Below the pieces are notes generated by a model that had not been told where the DNA came from, did no database searches, and saw only the letters and a program-made list of their open reading frames with translations. A program made the translations under genes and the position numbers. A DNA stretch of 64,000 nt from NCBI GenBank assembly GCA_020051695.1, contig JAGVQM010000024.1, positions 1 to 64,000 on the forward strand. Reading direction: 5' to 3'. This document shows positions 1 through 8,930 of the stretch, one piece after another (position 1 is the first letter of the stretch; every line of letters starts with the position of its first letter). Source of the stretch: Candidatus Zixiibacteriota bacterium. GTDB lineage: Bacteria > Zixibacteria > MSB-5A5 > WJJR01 > JAJRUJ01.

Positions 1-1
1 A

Positions 2-1450
2 CCGGCGGGCGCGCCGGTCGGCACGCGCATCAAAGTGAAAAACCTGTTTTATAACACGCCTGCCCGTAAAAAATTCCTCAAGTCCCCGACTACCGAAACC
101 AAGCACCTGATTGAAACGATGACCACCTTCGCTGTGGCGTTCGTTCATCTGGGTTTTCGTTTGATTATCGAAAACAAGGAAATCCTGCACACTCCGCCCG
201 CCGCGACCGCTTTGCAGCGGATGTCCGATATCTTCGGCGCGCAACTGGCCGACAAGCTGCTGCCGTTTTCCGGGGGGGAGGGTGACGTGCTGGCCAGTGG
301 CTTTGCGGGCAAACCGGAGATTGCCCGCGCCGGGCGCGACCACATGTTCTTTTATGTCAACGGCCGCCGCGTGCAATCGCGCAGTCTGCACCATGCAGTG
401 TCCGCAGGGTATGGCGAGCTGATTCCCAAGGGACGGTTCCCATTTGCCGTGGTGTTCGTCGAGATCAATCCCCAATTGGTGGACGTCAACGTTCATCCCA
501 CCAAGCGCGAGGTTCGTTTTCTGCGGGAAAACCGGGTCCACGACCTCGTTTATTATACCATCAACAAAACCCTGCACGCCTCCACCAAAACCTTTGCGGA
601 ATTCGACGGCACGATGAAAGTCCCCCACAGCGGTGTTCCCGAGTCGGCTGAGGGGACATTGCCGCTGCAGTGGAAAAAACAGGTTTGGGACCAGCCCACT
701 CGCGCGAAGGGCGCAATGGATTTCGTCGAGCAGGTTTTTGGCCCGCGTGATGATTCATCACCCGCCAAACCTGTCGCTCCGCCCGGCGAAATGTCCACGC
801 AAGCAGTCGAGCAAGGCGTCCCGCCTGATGATTCGGCGGCCGCTGCGCAGGAGGTGCTCCACGACAAAGGGGAAACTGCGGGAGTCGACGACCTCTGGCA
901 ATTTAATAACCTGTATATCCTCGCCCGGGTCGGTGATGACCTGATGGTGGTCGACCAGCATTCGGCGCATGAACGCATTTTATATGAAGAAATCCTCGCC
1001 GGGTTTGCCGGCGTCAAACCGCAATCGCAACGCCTGCTGTTCCCGGAATCGATTGAGCTGGAAGCGTACGAATACGAAACTTTCGAGAAAAACATCGGCA
1101 TCTTTGCCGAAATGGGTTTTGCGGCGCGTTCATTCGGCAACCGGGTTATTCTGCTGGAAGGCGTGCCCGTCGGCTTGAAACACCGTAATCCGGTGAGTTT
1201 GTTTCGCTGGGTCCTGGACGATCTGGTTTCTGCGATCAAGGCCGGTGATGATTTGCGAAAACGCGCCGCCGCGTCGTATGCCTGCCGCGCAGCGGTCATG
1301 GCCGGTGATCCGCTGACCAGACCAGAGATGCGCGCGATTTTTCAACGGCTTTTTGCATGCAAGAACCCCTTTGTCTGCCCGCATGGCCGCCCGACGCTCG
1401 TCCGCGTGCCATTGATCGAATTCGATAAAAAATTCTGCCGCAGGAAATGA
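2..1450 (+). CDS. mutL: DNA mismatch repair protein MutL, 3' part (5' end outside window)
   Basis: MutL is the ATP-driven matchmaker of mismatch repair. The reading frame is already open at base 2, so the ATPase N-terminus lies outside the window. The first visible residues hold the conserved LFYNTPARKKF block of the GHL ATPase fold, followed by the transducer domain (NVHPTKREVRF) and a Pro/Ala-rich linker. The C-terminal domain keeps endonuclease motifs: DQHSAHERILYE from base 953 (DQHA-x2-E-x4-E with Ala to Ser), ACRAAV, and CPHGRPT at 1376-1396. This is the nicking MutL type found in bacteria without MutH. It ends close to a convergent gene. Identification is firm; only the start is missing. 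Confidence 0.96.
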   Translation, partial: PAGAPVGTRIKVKNLFYNTPARKKFLKSPTTETKHLIETMTTFAVAFVHLGFRLIIENKEILHTPPAATALQRMSDIFGAQLADKLLPFSGGEGDVLASGFAGKPEIARAGRDHMFFYVNGRRVQSRSLHHAVSAGYGELIPKGRFPFAVVFVEINPQLVDVNVHPTKREVRFLRENRVHDLVYYTINKTLHASTKTFAEFDGTMKVPHSGVPESAEGTLPLQWKKQVWDQPTRAKGAMDFVEQVFGPRDDSSPAKPVAPPGEMSTQAVEQGVPPDDSAAAAQEVLHDKGETAGVDDLWQFNNLYILARVGDDLMVVDQHSAHERILYEEILAGFAGVKPQSQRLLFPESIELEAYEYETFEKNIGIFAEMGFAARSFGNRVILLEGVPVGLKHRNPVSLFRWVLDDLVSAIKAGDDLRKRAAASYACRAAVMAGDPLTRPEMRAIFQRLFACKNPFVCPHGRPTLVRVPLIEFDKKFCRRK

Positions 1451-1485
1451 CCTTCGCGCGGCATGGCTGTTGCACCGGTGGGGAG

Positions 1486-2688
1486 TTATTCGCCGCACGG
1501 ATCGCAGGGGCCGCTGCCGCGGGAACGGTAGACCATATTTACATAGAATGTAACGTCCAGGGGGCTGACATCGCCGCTGCAGTCCCAGTCGCCGTTTTCT
1601 CTGGGGCAGTTGAACAACTGGGGCCGGGCATCCTGATTTTTGTAGACATATTTGACCAGGTACGCGACATCCAATGGTGTAATATAGCCGTCCAGGGTCA
1701 GATCGCAGAACCCGGCGCACGCGCACCGCAATAATTCCGTCGCGCACGGCATAAAATCCACCACCGGCGCCGTGGCGTAGTCGGCATTGTGGTAGACAAG
1801 TTCTTCAATTGCCGCCGAATCGGTTGTTCCCCACCAGTTATGCTCCGCACCCAGCACGACGGTTGGATTGTTGCAGGAGGACGCGTAAAAAGCGTATGAT
1901 GGATGGTTGACGATGTTGCAACCGGTCACCGAACCCGTCGGTGTGGGCGCCCCTCACCCGGGGTGCGTGTAGATCCCCCGGGCAGAGTTATCGCGAATTG
2001 TGCAATCGATAAGCTCGAATTGAGGGACATTGGAGGTCGTGGAATAGAATTCAAGACCGATGAGACAATCATGGACCACCGAGTTGGACACGGTCAGGTC
2101 CACCCTGCCATAAGCATACATCCCTTTGCTGGTCCCGCGCAGAGTATACAGCGACTGGCCGATGACACAGCTGTCGATCAGCGGGGTGATCGGCACAATT
2201 GCCCCTGCGGCATTGATGTTCACGCCGCTGCTTAAAAAATTCGCGATCGTGCAGTTTCTCAATACCGGCGAGGTCACCGTAATGACCAGGCAGTTGTTGG
2301 CGTAGCGCACATCACTGCCCTGGAGCACACCGGTGCCCGTATTCTGAAAACTGATGCCGGTCCAGCCGCCGGCCGAGGGCGAACCGAGCGCCGTATCGGC
2401 GCTCGAGGTAAACAACACACGGTCGCTGCCGGTCCCGCCGGTGGTTAGTTCGCCTTCCACGATCAGGCCTGTCCCGGCGAGGAAATAAACAGCGGCGCCC
2501 GCTTCGACATGTACATGGCCCGTGGCCGAAATGAAAACGTCGCTGGTGACGATGATTTTTTCAGCACCGGTCCAGGTGGTATCGGAATCGATTGTGCCGC
2601 CGATCAGCACTGCGTGTGCTGTCGGTGCGGCCGCCGCCGCGACCATCCATATCATGAATGCTGCGGCTGCTTTTGTTCCGACGAACAT
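1486..2688 (-). pseudogene. Secreted beta-helix protein with C-terminal dockerin, interrupted by an in-frame TGA
   Basis: Translation from ATG 2688, with an AAGGAG ribosome site 7 bases upstream, gives a signal peptide ending near AHA and a parallel beta-helix style repeat region (for example VLRNCTIANF, FELIDCTIRDN). The frame meets TGA at 1954-1956 but continues, in the same frame, through more helix sequence (TGCNIVNH, the turn motif NWWGT) into two dockerin-like calcium repeats (DLTLDGYITPLDV and DWDCSGDVSPLDV). No frameshift is needed, so a single substitution explains the break. A downstream ATG at 1929 would give only the tail, without a signal peptide. Either a recent nonsense allele or an assembly/read error; the product would have been an exported, calcium-binding surface or extracellular protein. 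Ligand unknown. Confidence 0.75.
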
Positions 2689-3000
2689 GTTACACTCCTT
2701 ACTGGGTCGCAAATCCGACATGTCTACTAGGTTTTCAATGGCGGACGACATTACGACCGCCCCGGGTTTGTTTTTGCACCATTTCATGACCGCAAATCCG
2801 TACGGTCCTCCCCTCCGGAGGACTCGAGGTATATTTCATCACAGACTGTAAAATAATCAAAATTCATCAGTTACCAAGGATTATCAGCGGAATTCGGGGA
2901 AAGGCGGATTTTTTTCGGGGGGGGGAGCCGTGATTGTTCCCTTGCCTCCAGCAGGCGAATTGTCCACTATGGGGCAGGCCCGTGCGGGAAGGAGGGGAAA
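2689..3000. other. Intergenic region between divergent genes
   Basis: About 310 bases between the start of the beta-helix gene and the PPC-domain gene. It must hold both promoters, but no convincing -35/-10 pair was found; an AT-rich stretch around 2830-2870 is the best candidate. A GGAGGGG ribosome site stands just before 3001. No gene seen. Confidence 0.4.
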
Positions 3001-3435
3001 ATGACCTACGAAAAAGTCGACGGCGGGTATTTTGTCCGCCTGTTCAAAGGTGAGGAAATCCTGGCTACCTTATGCAAGTTTATCACTCAGAAGAAGATCG
3101 GCGGCGGATATGTCAGCGGACTGGGCGCCGTGGAACAGGTGACCCTGGGGTATTTCGACATTGGGCGGCAGAAATATTCCGAAAAGAAGCTCCCGGAAAT
3201 TTATGAATTGGTGAACCTGACCGGCAACATCGCCTATGTCAAGGGCGAACCCTTTGTCCATGCCCACGTAGTAGTATCAGACCAAAAAATGGTTCCGCAG
3301 GCCGGGCATTTGTTCACCGGGACCATTGCGGTCACCGGGGAGTTTTATATCGCTGCCGCGGGAAAAAAATTCAAGCGGACCCCTGATCCCGAGCTGGGGC
3401 TGAACCTGTTGGATTTCACCTGCCCCAAAAGATGA
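3001..3435 (+). CDS. PPC/DUF296-domain protein
   Basis: A 144-residue single-domain protein of the PPC (plant and prokaryote conserved, DUF296) fold. Visible family marks are the N-terminal FVRLFKGEEIL strand-helix, the GxGAVEQVTLGYFD strand, the FVHAHVVVSD segment with paired histidines thought to bind metal, and GHLFTGTIAVTGEF near the C-terminus. Family members form trimers; plant relatives bind AT-rich DNA, while the bacterial stand-alone role is not settled. The start has a strong GGAGGGG site. Its stop overlaps the next gene's start (ATGA), so it is co-translated with the SAM hydrolase. No DNA-binding AT-hook is present, so a DNA role should not be assumed. Confidence 0.88.
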   Translation: MTYEKVDGGYFVRLFKGEEILATLCKFITQKKIGGGYVSGLGAVEQVTLGYFDIGRQKYSEKKLPEIYELVNLTGNIAYVKGEPFVHAHVVVSDQKMVPQAGHLFTGTIAVTGEFYIAAAGKKFKRTPDPELGLNLLDFTCPKR

Positions 3436-4241
3436 CCCCGCCCGGAACGATCATTACGCTGACGACCGATTATGGTCTGGCCGACGGGTATGTCGGCGCA
3501 ATCAAAGGGGTCATCCTCTCGATTTGCGCGGAAGCCCGCATCGTCGATGTGGCGCACGATCTCCCGCCGCAGAATATCGCCCACGCTGCGCTGGTTCTGG
3601 AGGCCATGGCGCCGTTTTACCCGCCGGGGACTGTGCACCTGGCGGTTGTCGACCCCGGCGTGGGCACCTCCCGCCGGCGCATCGCCGCGTTGACCGAGAC
3701 TGCGTACTTCGTTGGTCCGGATAACGGTATTTTCGGGCTGGTGTTTCGCCATGATCCCCCGCAGCGAATATATGCGATAGAGAATACTTCTTATCTGTTG
3801 CCGGGGGCGGCTACCACGTTTGACGGACGGGATGTTTTTGCCCCGGCAGCGGCCTACCTGGCCGGCGGCCTCGATCCCGCGGAACTGGGACCGGAAATCA
3901 CCGATCCCGTCGCATTGGCCTGGCCGGAGAACCGCCGGACCCGGCAGGGAATAACCGGGGTCGTGATCTGTGCCGACCGCTTCGGCAATCTGCTTACCTC
4001 GGTCCGTCGCGAGGACTGGCCGCCGGAACGGCCGCCGTTTATTGTAGAGCTTGGCGACCAGCGCATCCCGGGTCCGGCAGAGGCATTTTATGATGACAAC
4101 ATCGGGGGCACCGCGGATTTTTGTAAGGCAATCTTCGGCAGCAGCGGATATCTTGAACTGGCGCGGCCGGGCGGGAGCGCCGCCGCGTTATTGTCCGCCG
4201 GACCGGGGCAGCTGGTGACCGTGCGCTGGCGGAACAGGTGA
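3432..4241 (+). CDS. SAM hydroxide adenosyltransferase (DUF62 family SAM hydrolase)
   Basis: Member of the DUF62 family, which splits S-adenosylmethionine into adenosine and methionine using water (relatives use fluoride or chloride). Diagnostic motifs are present in order: TLTTDYGLADGYVG at residues 10-21 with the conserved aspartates, VVDPGVGT near residue 75, and GPDNGIFGLVF near residue 97; the C-terminal domain contains the RFGNLLTS strand. Length (269 aa) is normal. It overlaps the PPC-domain gene by four bases and lies 16 bases before nrdR, suggesting one transcript. A short halogenase loop was not assessed, so hydrolase is the default call. Confidence 0.9.
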   Translation: MTPPGTIITLTTDYGLADGYVGAIKGVILSICAEARIVDVAHDLPPQNIAHAALVLEAMAPFYPPGTVHLAVVDPGVGTSRRRIAALTETAYFVGPDNGIFGLVFRHDPPQRIYAIENTSYLLPGAATTFDGRDVFAPAAAYLAGGLDPAELGPEITDPVALAWPENRRTRQGITGVVICADRFGNLLTSVRREDWPPERPPFIVELGDQRIPGPAEAFYDDNIGGTADFCKAIFGSSGYLELARPGGSAAALLSAGPGQLVTVRWRNR

Positions 4242-4257
4242 GTGGACGGAGAGAAGT

Positions 4258-4707
4258 ATGAAGTGTCCGTATTGCGGCCATGAGGAAGACAAGGTCATCG
4301 ATTCCCGCTCGGTACGCAACGATCAGGGAGTGCGGCGGCGGCGCAAATGCTTGAAATGCGACCGGCGTTTCACCACGTATGAGTACATCGAGAAAGTCGA
4401 GCTGAATATCATCAAAAGCGACCAGCGGAGCGAGCCGTATGACCGGTCCAAATTAATCGAGGGCATCCGCCTGGCCTGCAAGAAGCGGCCGGTCTCCAGC
4501 AAAAAGATCGAGGCCGTCGTTGATGAGATCGAGCAGCAACTGTATAACATGTCGCGGGGCGAGGTCAGCTCCCAGCAGGTCGGTGAGCTGGTCATGGAGC
4601 AGCTGCGGCAGGTCGATGAGGTGGCGTATGTGCGTTTTGCCTCAGTCTACCGCAAATTTCAGGACAAAACCGAATTTTTAGCCGAACTGAAGCGCATGCT
4701 GGAGTAA
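4258..4707 (+). CDS. nrdR: Transcriptional repressor NrdR
   Basis: NrdR is the nucleotide-sensing repressor of ribonucleotide reductase genes. The N-terminal zinc ribbon has Cys3, Cys6, Cys31 and Cys34 (KCPYC and KCLKC) with the arginine-rich RRRRK strand; an ATP-cone follows (VELNIIKSDQRSEPYDRSKL onward). At 149 residues it is standard length. A GGAGAG site precedes the ATG. The stop codon directly abuts the GTG start of tatC. No nrd genes or obvious NrdR boxes were recognised in this window, so its targets lie elsewhere. Confidence 0.97.
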   Translation: MKCPYCGHEEDKVIDSRSVRNDQGVRRRRKCLKCDRRFTTYEYIEKVELNIIKSDQRSEPYDRSKLIEGIRLACKKRPVSSKKIEAVVDEIEQQLYNMSRGEVSSQQVGELVMEQLRQVDEVAYVRFASVYRKFQDKTEFLAELKRMLE

Positions 4708-5466
4708 GTGGTGGCCAGGGACGAAGCCAACATGGGGTTTATCGAGCACCTCGAGGAACTGCGGCGTCGCCTTATCGTTTGCATGGCTTCGGTGCTGGTG
4801 GTCTCGATTGTCGGCTACTTTTTTGCCGAACAGATGATCGATTTTCTGATCAGGCCGGTGGGCGAAGTGTATTTTATGTCGCCGACCGAAGCGTTCGGCG
4901 TGCGCATCAAAATTTCGCTGTTTGCCGGACTGCTTGTCTCGGTGCCGGTCATCCTGTTCCAGGTGTGGCGCTTCGTCGTCCCGGGGTTGTACAAACATGA
5001 GATTCGGCTGGTCGTCCCGGTCGTGTTTTTCGGGACGCTGTTTTTTTTGATCGGCGCGGCGTTTTGTTTTATCGTTGTCTTGCCGGTGGGCGTGAAATTT
5101 TTAATCGGTTTTGGGACGGAACACCTTAAACCGCTGATCTCGGTGGGGAGCTATCTGTCATTTGCCGCGTGGATGGTGCTGGCCTTTGGCGTGGTCTTTG
5201 AACTGCCGGTGATCTCCTTTTTCCTGGGCAAAGCCGGGGTGATCAGCGCGCGTACCTTGCGCAAGGGGCGGCGCTATGCGATTGTCGGCATCCTGCTGGT
5301 GGCCGGGGCGATTACGCCGTCGCCGGATGTCTTCTCGCAATTGATGCTGGCCGGGCCGCTGTATTTTCTGTATGAAGTCTCGATCATCCTGGTGCATTAT
5401 ACCGGAAAACGAAAACCGGGGGATGAACGGCAAGCCGACAAAGCCGCCTCTTCACCCGCCGGTTGA
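4708..5466 (+). CDS. tatC: Sec-independent protein translocase TatC
   Basis: TatC is the multi-spanning receptor of the twin-arginine translocase, which exports folded proteins. The N-terminal FIEHLEELRRRL signature and several long hydrophobic segments are present, with the usual YFFAEQMIDFLIRPV first periplasmic region and the PGLYKHEIR cytoplasmic loop. Length (252 aa) fits. Start is GTG directly after the nrdR stop; a second GTG follows immediately, so the exact first residue is uncertain. No tatA/B gene is adjacent, so those must be elsewhere. Confidence 0.95.
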   Translation: MVARDEANMGFIEHLEELRRRLIVCMASVLVVSIVGYFFAEQMIDFLIRPVGEVYFMSPTEAFGVRIKISLFAGLLVSVPVILFQVWRFVVPGLYKHEIRLVVPVVFFGTLFFLIGAAFCFIVVLPVGVKFLIGFGTEHLKPLISVGSYLSFAAWMVLAFGVVFELPVISFFLGKAGVISARTLRKGRRYAIVGILLVAGAITPSPDVFSQLMLAGPLYFLYEVSIILVHYTGKRKPGDERQADKAASSPAG

Positions 5467-5484
5467 AAAATGCAGGGGAGCATG

Positions 5485-6120
5485 ATGAAAACTCGCCGTA
5501 TCGCACTTGTGGTTTTGGGCTGCATATTTGGGGTGGCTGCTTTTCCCGCAGCGAGTGAAGCAATAGTCGGCATGGGACTTGGCGCGCGGGTGGGGATTGT
5601 CCCCGATTTCGCGCACCCCACGCTGAGTGACCTGGGGATCGAACCGCAGGACCTCTCCATGTACGGCGCCCATGCAACCCTGTTGTCTGTCGCGCAACTG
5701 AGTATCGAGCTGGCCGCCGAAGTGGCCTACCGTGATTATCAACGGGAGATCGACCTGTCCGCGATCGGGCAGGCGCCGGCGTTGGTCGAGTTTGGCTTCC
5801 GCGACTACGCCGGGTACGCCACGGCCCGGTACAAACTTATCAACGGGCAGTTCGGTGTGCATCTGGGGGGCGGCTTGAATATCCACCGTTTCACGTATTC
5901 GCAGCAGTTGCCCTACGACATCCCCGGATTCGGCAACGTGCTGGAAATCCCCGATGATGAGTGGCATTCCGGATTCCATGTATTGGCGGGCGCCTCGTTT
6001 GGTCTGCCGATGATGCCCTTCCGCCTGTTCGCCGAGGGCCGGATCGCCAAGATCAATGTCTCGGGCGACGCCGCGCGGCAGACGACATTCTTAGTCGGTG
6101 CGACTTTCGGGGCGTTTTAG
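5485..6120 (+). CDS. Predicted outer-membrane beta-barrel protein
   Basis: About 211 residues with a clear signal peptide (MKTRRIALVVLGCIFG, likely cleaved after SEA) followed by alternating amphipathic strands and a final Phe (GATFGAF), the pattern of small OmpW/OprF-like eight-stranded barrels. No enzymatic motif. Three in-frame ATGs exist (5470, 5482, 5485); the AGGGGAG at 5474-5480 favours 5485. Closely follows tatC, but linkage to it may be only transcriptional. Function unknown; surface location is inferred from the strand pattern and aromatic C-terminus. Confidence 0.65.
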   Translation: MKTRRIALVVLGCIFGVAAFPAASEAIVGMGLGARVGIVPDFAHPTLSDLGIEPQDLSMYGAHATLLSVAQLSIELAAEVAYRDYQREIDLSAIGQAPALVEFGFRDYAGYATARYKLINGQFGVHLGGGLNIHRFTYSQQLPYDIPGFGNVLEIPDDEWHSGFHVLAGASFGLPMMPFRLFAEGRIAKINVSGDAARQTTFLVGATFGAF

Positions 6121-6121
6121 C

Positions 6122-6149
6122 TTGCCAAACAGCGTCTTGGTGTTATATT
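6122..6149 (+). promoter_or_regulatory. Probable sigma-70 type promoter for the 6350 dockerin gene
   Basis: TTGCCA (6122-6127), a 16-base spacer and TATATT (6144-6149), placed immediately after the preceding stop codon. The predicted leader to ATG 6350 is about 190 bases. The same -10 and spacer length occur before the papain-like protease gene at 22549. Confidence 0.5.
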
Positions 6150-6349
6150 TATTGTGAGATTTGATTGTTGCGGGTATGTGGTCCCGGAACGCGGCCGGTC
6201 AGAGTATTCCCTCACCGTACTCGGCGGCCAGTTTAGGTACGGTCTGCTTTGCGGGGCAAGAAGTGCCCAGCGCTGTTTTATCGATCAGGTGATTATTTGA
6301 TGATGAAGGGTGATCTGATCGGGGACGATCTATAGCGGGGAGGGTGATG

Positions 6350-8452
6350 ATGGCCAGGTCGAATAAAAAACAAATTTGGATGAGGAATGTGCTCTATCTT
6401 GCGTGCTGTGTGGTGTTCACCGGCTTATTTATTGCATATGCCGTCGGTGACGCGCAGGCCGACCCGATTCTGTCGCCACTGGTCACCGGCGACCCGGATT
6501 GCGAGTACCATGGCGATCTTTGTTCGGGTTGTGATCCATACGACAATGAAACTCTGACAATTCAGAATTACGGCAATGAAACGCTGATCTATGAAATCCA
6601 GGTCGCATACTTGTCCGGCAGCAACTGGCTGACTATTGATGGCGCACAATATATTCCGTCGACCCCCATCGAAATGGGGGGAGCGGCGGACACATACGAT
6701 ATCGTTATGAATGCGCTGACCACCTATTGGCCCGGTTTATGGCAAGCGGAGATCCAAATTTTCCATAATGTCCCGGCGGTGGACAATCCGTTCATCATTC
6801 CCATTGATTTTTTCACTGCTGATTCTTTCATCTGTGACGTCGGCGTTACGATCACCACCCCCTGTGTCGCCCTTGAGGTCGCAAATGTCGCTTCGTTCGG
6901 CCGCGAAAATCCTTATGGTGGTATGCGGCACTACAATGAACTCGATGCCGATTCGCTGTTCAACCCGGTCTTTGATGGTTCTTTTTTGCTGGCCAACAGG
7001 GCGGCCACAGCGCAGGGGCCGGATACAATTGTCTATCGCGATATTTTCCATAACCAAACACCTTCCAACCCCGGTTTTCGCGCACTGGAAGAATTGAAAT
7101 TATCCTATAATGCGGCAGCCGACGAATCGGTCGCAACCGCGAATCTGGTGACGGTGGATTCGACCATTGGCATCACCGTAAAATATTTGTTTCCCCAGGC
7201 CGGCGATAGTTGTGACTTCATCCGCATCATGTACCGCATCTATCCTTATCCGGTGTACTATTCGGGTACTCCCGATCCGTACTGTGATGGATATCTCACC
7301 GTCGATTTGCAGGCGGGCATGGCGGTTGATTTCGATATCGGCACTGCCGCAGAGTCCGGTATCACGAACGGGGATGTGGGGGGATTCATTCCCAATTTCA
7401 ACCTCGTTTACCAACAAGGTTCGGATGAAGATACGCTGATCGCTTATCCCGATGTCATCAATGTCACTAATCGCTTCGCCGCGGGCATTACCGCCCTGAC
7501 CTGCCAACCGCTTCCGCGGATGGCGATCCAGAGCACTCGCGTTTACGTGTATCCGATGGCTGGTTTTACCGATGACTACATTTATCACCAGCTCGATTCC
7601 ACTGGTGTAACAATCTGGTGGGACAATTCCGGCGAATCCGGCGGCGAGGATGACATCGTCGATGACCTGCATGCCATTGTGGGATTTCCTGAGGTTGCGC
7701 TGGGTGAGGGCGATACCCGGGAAGACGGGGGGTATGTCTATCACCTGGCGCTGGTCAGTTCGCAAGAAGCCCAGGAAGGTATTGATGTAACAGATTACCA
7801 CACTGCAGCCGGCTATGCCAACTATGTCACCGACCTGATTGATCAAACCCGCAAAGCCTGGAAGAAGGGTTTTGGCTGGGGTGACGATTTTGCATTCACC
7901 TACCCACTCAATCCGGGTTACCCGCTTGGTTTGACCGAGAATGACAAGTTGTATCTGGTCGCCACCGGCACGCATGAAGACGGCCTTGCCGGCGGTTGTT
8001 GCGGCTGCGAGTTTTCCCTCATCGATGACGGCGGCGCAGGGGAACTCTCGGTGATTGATGACGGCAATTGCCGGGCCCATTTGCAATTGTCCGGGGTACC
8101 GTTCGGTAATTATGCGATAACCGTCAGGGTTGCCGATTTGTGCGGCAGCCAGGCGGATGATCTGACATTTGATATCGAGGTAACATCATCCCCCCATTAC
8201 TGCGGTCTCCCCGGCGATGTTAACGGCGATGGCAAAACCGACCCCCTGGATGTAGTTTATCTGGTCAAGTATGTCTATAAGGGGCAGGATGCGTTGTGCG
8301 ATTATGCCGGCATCACATTTTGTCTGTATGCGAATGGCGATTTGGACGGCAACGGCGGTCCCGCCACTCCGCTTGATGTATCGTTACTGGTGAACGCCGT
8401 CTATAAGAGTTTGTGGGCCTTATGCTTGGATCGTTCCACCGGTTGTCCGTGA
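6350..8452 (+). CDS. Large secreted protein with C-terminal dockerin
   Basis: About 700 residues. A signal peptide (hydrophobic core LYLACCVVFTGLFIAYAV, cleavage near AQA) is followed by an Ig-like segment (NYGNETLIYEI, SNWLTI), then a long central region I do not recognise with regular beta character. The last 80 residues form two dockerin-like repeats, GDVNGDGKTDPLDVVYLVKYVYK and GDLDGNGGPATPLDVSLLV, each with a DxDGxG-type calcium loop. Three starts compete (GTG 6344, ATG 6347, ATG 6350); the GGGGAGGG at 6337-6344 supports 6350. No catalytic motif was found, so it may be structural or a binding protein. Stands alone behind its own promoter. Confidence 0.8.
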   Translation: MARSNKKQIWMRNVLYLACCVVFTGLFIAYAVGDAQADPILSPLVTGDPDCEYHGDLCSGCDPYDNETLTIQNYGNETLIYEIQVAYLSGSNWLTIDGAQYIPSTPIEMGGAADTYDIVMNALTTYWPGLWQAEIQIFHNVPAVDNPFIIPIDFFTADSFICDVGVTITTPCVALEVANVASFGRENPYGGMRHYNELDADSLFNPVFDGSFLLANRAATAQGPDTIVYRDIFHNQTPSNPGFRALEELKLSYNAAADESVATANLVTVDSTIGITVKYLFPQAGDSCDFIRIMYRIYPYPVYYSGTPDPYCDGYLTVDLQAGMAVDFDIGTAAESGITNGDVGGFIPNFNLVYQQGSDEDTLIAYPDVINVTNRFAAGITALTCQPLPRMAIQSTRVYVYPMAGFTDDYIYHQLDSTGVTIWWDNSGESGGEDDIVDDLHAIVGFPEVALGEGDTREDGGYVYHLALVSSQEAQEGIDVTDYHTAAGYANYVTDLIDQTRKAWKKGFGWGDDFAFTYPLNPGYPLGLTENDKLYLVATGTHEDGLAGGCCGCEFSLIDDGGAGELSVIDDGNCRAHLQLSGVPFGNYAITVRVADLCGSQADDLTFDIEVTSSPHYCGLPGDVNGDGKTDPLDVVYLVKYVYKGQDALCDYAGITFCLYANGDLDGNGGPATPLDVSLLVNAVYKSLWALCLDRSTGCP

Positions 8453-8528
8453 TGAATACACAAGGCGGGAGCGATTGCAGCCCGTAGCCCACTGGAACGG
8501 GGGGTTGACATATGATTTATGATTTTTT

Positions 8529-8630
8529 GGTGCCCCACACTTCCAGTGTGGGACAGGTCCCGCGAAGAACAATACATAATTCTGACTGACTGCCAAAATC
8601 AGGATTCCCACAGCAAAGCTGTGGGGCACC
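8529..8630. repeat. Palindromic intergenic element with inverted-repeat ends
   Basis: Bounded by perfect 10-base inverted repeats GGTGCCCCAC (8529-8538) and GTGGGGCACC (8621-8630). Inside are two hairpins, one near 8533-8553 (CCCACAC/GTGTGGG) and one with arms CCCACAGC (8607-8614) and GCTGTGGG (8618-8625). No reading frame. Resembles a REP/MITE-like unit and belongs with the other GC-rich palindromes of this window. Confidence 0.7.
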
Positions 8631-8816
8631 CGGCAACCCACCCCTCGGGCAGGGGAAAAAGCGGAGGCAGGATCAGAGCAGATAATTTAATGAATTGGAT
8701 CAGCCTATACCACTAATACTCACCCGTTGGGTGAGGTACCATGTCAAATATCGTACTGTCCCACAACGAATTATCGTGATCCCCCCTGCATTGTCTATTG
8801 GCGTGGTTTTTTATCC

Positions 8817-8844
8817 TTCTTTTTGCCGCCCCGGCGAGTATAAA
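8817..8844 (+). promoter_or_regulatory. Possible promoter of the Lon paralogue
   Basis: TTCTTT (8817-8822), a 16-base spacer and TATAAA (8839-8844), roughly 85 bases before the ATG at 8931. The -10 is good and the -35 poor. The same TTCTTT/TATAAT pairing overlaps the sigma-54 site before hsp20. Confidence 0.4.
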
Positions 8845-8930
8845 TAATAGGGAGAGGGGGCAAATCGGTCGATTAATGTATCATTGGTCGACTTTTTCCT
8901 GAAAAAACGGATTTTTGCCGGGGAAAAACC

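Larger units (their letters stand above)
8453..8930. other. Intergenic region before the Lon paralogue
   Basis: Contains the palindromic element at 8529-8630, then unremarkable sequence, then a promoter candidate at 8817-8844. Two GGTCGA copies lie between 8866 and 8892 in direct orientation, which could be an operator, but this is weak. No gene seen. Confidence 0.5.

Noticed and set aside
553-1299. Long antisense ORF within mutL
   Set aside because: Arg/Ser-rich composition typical of a mirror frame in GC-rich coding DNA; mutL motifs are clear on the other strand.
1954-1956. TGA as selenocysteine or recoded codon
   Set aside because: No SECIS-like hairpin was recognised after it, the site is in a structural repeat, and other genes here end with TGA normally.
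8529-8630. Insertion sequence
   Set aside because: Has inverted ends but no transposase frame and no clear target duplication; better seen as a small palindromic repeat.
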